A stretch of DNA of 64,000 bases from Bdellovibrionales bacterium RIFOXYA1_FULL_36_14 (GTDB lineage Bacteria; Bdellovibrionota; Bacteriovoracia; Bacteriovoracales; Bacteriovoracaceae), in NCBI GenBank assembly GCA_001769975.1, contig MEPW01000037.1, positions 1-64,000 on the forward strand. Reading direction: 5' to 3'. Below the pieces are notes generated by a model. It saw nothing but the letters and a program-made list of their open reading frames with translations. It was not told the DNA's origin and did not search any database. Made by a program: the position numbers and the translations under genes. Position 1 is the first letter of the stretch, and every line of letters starts with the position of its first letter. Positions 61,023-64,000 of this stretch are shown piece after piece.

Positions 61023-61964
61023 ATGGAAAAAAAATATATAGCAGGTATGGATATAAGAGGAGGGCGTAATGATGATTTTTATTGTTCGCTTCTTGAATAT
61101 TATCCAGGTGGCCAACGTATATTTCTAAAAAGTTTGCTTCAATTAAAGGATGAAAATAGCAGCCGTGATACTTTTATCAAGGATTGGGCCGATAAATACG
61201 AATTAAGTGATATTGTTGTGGATTGCCCATTGGTTTCCCCGGTATGTACAACTTGTGCACTGGAATGTCCCGGCGAAAAAAAATGCCCGGAGGTTACCAT
61301 TGTTGAAGTTCGAAAAAAAATTAATATCCTTCTTCATGAGGATCAAAAAAAAATAGTCAATCATCCCAAAGAGTATGAAAGAAATAGAAATGTTTCCGAC
61401 GAGATTGAGCCAGCTCGCGATATACTTAGAAAAAGTTCTAAGGAACATATGTTGTCGAGGTCTTTTAAAAAAAGGTTAAAGAAGGATATTTTACCTTATT
61501 GGAATAGACCTTTGGATTTTTGGATTTGGTGTAACTACTATGACGCTCTCTTGGAGATTTTTAAAACTTCTTATGATTCCTTTGGTCACTCCTCTATGAT
61601 GCTAGTGTACCGGGTGGATTATTTAAAAAGACATTTCCCTAGAAATTTTAATTTATTTGAATCTGATGTGGATATGGTACTAATTGAACTGCTTCGGGCC
61701 AAGATCGTTACCCGGAATGATTTAAATGAGCTTAATATTATGGGAAGTGCCGGGCTGGCCAGACTTAATATCTTAAAAAGTTTGGAAGAAAAATTGAATC
61801 TTTTTATTTATGATCATGAGAAAGAAATTCTGGTCAAAAAACCAAAAGCCTTTGAGTCGTTATTGCTGGCTTTAGCTGGATACCGTTTTCACCTGGGAAA
61901 AACTGTCGAAATGCCTTGGTGGACCAGACCGGGTGAAGTTAATTTTATTTTGCCAGTTTTTTAA
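61023..61964 (+). CDS. DUF429-like (RNase H-fold?) protein with Cys cluster
   Basis: 313 residues. Starts YIAGMDIRGG and has IVVDCPLVSP near 65, resembling the acidic strand motifs of DUF429. A cysteine cluster follows: Cys68, Cys75, Cys78, Cys82, Cys88 (VCTTCALECPGEKKCPE), suggesting a metal or Fe-S site. Later: WIWCNYYDALLEIF and AGYRFHLGKTVEMPWW. It is directly after the GHMP kinase gene, same operon. Family call is tentative; biological role unknown. Confidence 0.55.
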   Translation: MEKKYIAGMDIRGGRNDDFYCSLLEYYPGGQRIFLKSLLQLKDENSSRDTFIKDWADKYELSDIVVDCPLVSPVCTTCALECPGEKKCPEVTIVEVRKKINILLHEDQKKIVNHPKEYERNRNVSDEIEPARDILRKSSKEHMLSRSFKKRLKKDILPYWNRPLDFWIWCNYYDALLEIFKTSYDSFGHSSMMLVYRVDYLKRHFPRNFNLFESDVDMVLIELLRAKIVTRNDLNELNIMGSAGLARLNILKSLEEKLNLFIYDHEKEILVKKPKAFESLLLALAGYRFHLGKTVEMPWWTRPGEVNFILPVF

Positions 61965-62403
61965 AATAATATAATCCAAAGAAGGTATAGGCATATAAAA
62001 AAGTTTGCACAATAAACCAGGCAAATCCTACGTGTAATTCAATTCCTTCAACTACAAAGAAAACACTTGATGGTGCACCTAATAAACTTAAAATTTTAAT
62101 ATAATTCATGGCACTTTTTTTTTCATACCAAAAAAGAATATAAACTACTGAATGAATTATAATGAGTAGAAAGAAGAATAATACTAACGATTGCATAGTG
62201 AATCTGAACAATGGTTCTATCATCTCCTCTTCTATCATGTTGATATTTAGAAATGGAAACATGCTCATAAGTTTTTTAAATGTTTCAAAATTATTAAATT
62301 TCATATAAAAGAAAAGTAGGATTGAAAAATCTCCTAAAAAACAAAAAAGAATGATTAGTATTTTTAGAGTTTTTTGGGTAAACATAGAGTAGAATTTTTC
62401 CAT
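61945..62403 (-). CDS. Small membrane protein, unknown
   Basis: 152 residues with four hydrophobic helices (about 11-33, 68-90, 104-118, 125-145). No motif recognised. Its stop overlaps the DUF429-like gene by 20 bp; it starts 29 bp from the divergent CaCA antiporter. Confidence 0.6.
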   Translation of the reverse strand: MEKFYSMFTQKTLKILIILFCFLGDFSILLFFYMKFNNFETFKKLMSMFPFLNINMIEEEMIEPLFRFTMQSLVLFFFLLIIIHSVVYILFWYEKKSAMNYIKILSLLGAPSSVFFVVEGIELHVGFAWFIVQTFLYAYTFFGLYYFKKLAK

Positions 62404-62432
62404 AATTGATCCTTAACTAAACAGGTTTTCAG

Positions 62433-63389
62433 ATGATACCACAAGCCTTTATAGATATTCAAAGCCCTTGGGTTCATAGTTTTGCGCTATTTTTGTCTTT
62501 TGTTATTTTATATTACGGCGCTGAATTTGTTTTATCATCTGCAGAAAAAACGGGGAAGGCTCTTGGATTATCTCCCTTGGTTATAGGTCTGGTGATTGTT
62601 GGTTTTGGTACCTCATTACCGGAATTATTTGTTTCCCAAGTGGCAAGCTTTAAAAAATCTTATGAAATTGCTTTTGGCAATATTATTGGAAGTAATGTGG
62701 CCAATATTTTATTAATTCTAGGGGTTTCCGCCATCATTTATCCTTTAAGTATGGGAAGAAGGGATATTAAACGACAGCTTAAAAGGCATTTAGCTGTAAC
62801 CATTTTGCTTTTAATTATTATGCAGTTTAAAATGGTAAATTGGAGTGCTGGGATTATTTTACTTTCCTATTTTGGTTACTATCTTTATTTTACTTTTAGA
62901 AAAATGGCAAAGAGAGTTAAAGAAGAGCATGAAACCAAAGTTAAGATAGGGATTCTTGATATAATTAAGTTAGTTTTAGGATTTTTCTTACTTTTTTTGG
63001 GAGGGGATTTGCTGGTTAGTTCAGGAAGCAAACTGGGTGAACTTTTATCAATCTCACCCTACGTAATTTCCGCAATATTTGTGGCAGTTGGTACCAGCTT
63101 TCCTGAACTAGTAACATCAATTGTTGCATGTGTTAAGAAAAGGCATGTGGATTTGGTAACCGGTAATATTATTGGTTCTAATATTTTTAATATTGCACTT
63201 ATTTTGGGGTCCTGTGGATTTTACAACATTGTATCTAATTCAACATATTGGGTAGAAATGGTGACCCTGCTGATGCTATCAATCTTATTTTTAATCTTGG
63301 CAAAATATCGTCCGGTTCTCGATCGCAAGGTGGGAATACTTTTTCTAATTGGCTACGCGGGCATGGTTTTTTACTGGATTAATCTTTAA
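62433..63389 (+). CDS. CaCA family sodium/calcium antiporter (YrbG-like)
   Basis: 318 residues, about ten helices. Two alpha-repeats with the exchanger motif: IVGFGTSLPELFVSQVASF with FGNIIGSNVANILLILG, and VAVGTSFPELVTSIVACVKK with TGNIIGSNIFNIALILG. Exchanges Ca2+ (or similar) for Na+/H+. Stop overlaps the smpB stop by 4 bp. Confidence 0.92.
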   Translation: MIPQAFIDIQSPWVHSFALFLSFVILYYGAEFVLSSAEKTGKALGLSPLVIGLVIVGFGTSLPELFVSQVASFKKSYEIAFGNIIGSNVANILLILGVSAIIYPLSMGRRDIKRQLKRHLAVTILLLIIMQFKMVNWSAGIILLSYFGYYLYFTFRKMAKRVKEEHETKVKIGILDIIKLVLGFFLLFLGGDLLVSSGSKLGELLSISPYVISAIFVAVGTSFPELVTSIVACVKKRHVDLVTGNIIGSNIFNIALILGSCGFYNIVSNSTYWVEMVTLLMLSILFLILAKYRPVLDRKVGILFLIGYAGMVFYWINL

Positions 63390-63835
63390 TCAAACTGGCC
63401 TTTTTGCAATTTCCGGTTGATTTCAGCTTTTTTGTTATCTTCTCTTTTGTCGTGCAGTTTTTTACCTTGAGCTATAGCAATTTCGACTTTAACGGTTGAA
63501 TCTTTGAAATAAACCGAAACCGGTACAATGGTAATTCTTTGGGTCATGACCTGATGAGAGAGTTCTTTAATTTCTCTCTTATGCAGTAGTAATTTTCTCT
63601 TTCGAGTTTCTTCGTGATTATTGATATTTCCAAATTCATAATGAGCAATATTCATATTGATAATATAAGCTTCATTATTCTCATCAATCTTAACGTAGGC
63701 ATCATTAATATTAATTTTACCAAGGCGAATGGATTTGACTTCGGTCCCACGAAGTTCGATACCTGCCTCAAATTTTTCTTTGATAAGGTAGTTAAAATAT
63801 GCTTTTTTATTTTTACAAACTACTTTTATTCCCAT
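63386..63835 (-). CDS. smpB: SsrA-binding protein (SmpB)
   Basis: 149 residues. tmRNA-binding partner in trans-translation. Signature AYFNYLIKEKFEAGIELRGT, then EVKSIRLGKININDAYV, and AQGKKLHDKREDNKKAEINR at the C-terminal tail that mimics the codon-anticodon helix. The ssrA gene itself is not in the window. The next minus-strand gene ends 8 bp upstream. Confidence 0.95.
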   Translation of the reverse strand: MGIKVVCKNKKAYFNYLIKEKFEAGIELRGTEVKSIRLGKININDAYVKIDENNEAYIINMNIAHYEFGNINNHEETRKRKLLLHKREIKELSHQVMTQRITIVPVSVYFKDSTVKVEIAIAQGKKLHDKREDNKKAEINRKLQKGQFD

Positions 63836-63843
63836 GGCAATAC

Positions 63844-64000
63844 CTAACAGATTTTTTTTAAGTTTTTATACAGGCAGATTAATTCTTTAAAAACCAGGGA
63901 TTCAGCTCTGTCTGTCATTTCCTTATTTATCATTTTAAATGTATCAACCAGGACATCAAGTGGGTAGTATTTTTTAAGTATTCCCCCCATCTGTTTTCTT
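63844..64000 (-). CDS. 3' end of an unidentified gene upstream of smpB
   Basis: An open frame runs in from the right edge and stops at 63844-63846, reading GGILKKYYPLDVLVDTFKMI and ending ELICLYKNLKKIC. Only about 50 C-terminal residues are visible, so no family can be named. The close spacing to smpB suggests a shared transcript. Confidence 0.6.
   Translation of the reverse strand, partial: RKQMGGILKKYYPLDVLVDTFKMINKEMTDRAESLVFKELICLYKNLKKIC

Overview
The window is an AT-rich bacterial chromosome segment (about one third G+C by eye). It is densely packed with Gram-negative-type genes: many secreted proteins and lipoproteins, outer-membrane barrels, a TRAP transporter and dCache sensor kinases. 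Two proteins with the Lnb/DUF4105 fold, a DUF3015 protein, KamA and a long IleS fit a Bdellovibrionota (Bacteriovorax/Bdellovibrio-like) or similar 'deltaproteobacterial' genome. That placement is inferred from gene content, not demonstrated.

Layout. 1-8156: purine operon purD(partial)-purN-purSL-purQ-purH-purM, which covers most of the route from phosphoribosylamine to IMP. 8170-13100: minus-strand response regulator/PAS pair, small secreted proteins, a Lnb-fold protein and a His/Tyr-rich secreted protein. 13107-15592: a large membrane protein and ArfB. 15713-21327: a signalling operon (dCache-HAMP histidine kinase, Rcp1-like regulator, receiver-GAF-PAS kinase) ending in an MFS carrier. 21448-24341: polysaccharide deacetylase, a membrane-anchored protein and a toxin-antitoxin-like locus with a palindromic operator and a decayed antitoxin copy. 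24400-30810: the accessory part of the window, with a dispersed 57-bp dyad repeat, a Lnb-fold/outer-membrane-barrel pair, DUF3015, a DUF4143 ATPase behind a duplicated promoter, and a broken 3' copy of tRNA-Gly upstream of the intact tRNA-Gly(GCC).

30861-45272: housekeeping and secreted genes, including kamA, a DnaQ-type exonuclease, lpdA, endonuclease I, rarA, rpsU with a structured leader, ileS, a FecR-like protein and maf. 45563-50835: a TRAP operon (TatT-DctP-DctQ-DctM plus a secreted protein). 50836-52262: two tandem paralogous lipoproteins. 53142-54137: a DHH phosphoesterase. 54232-61964: one long operon with a Gld-like ABC exporter module (ATPase, permease, GldG-like, DUF4340), a Yip1-like membrane protein, hpt, a GHMP kinase and a Cys-rich DUF429-like protein. 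The window ends with a CaCA antiporter, smpB and the 3' end of one more minus-strand gene.

The most interesting unexplained parts are the 23.2-30.8 kb accessory stretch (degraded antitoxin copy, dyad repeats, duplicated promoter, tRNA relic), the rpsU leader, the Lnb-fold proteins and the GHMP/DUF429 pair attached to the Gld-like operon. Gene functions rest on motifs read by eye; no database search was possible.
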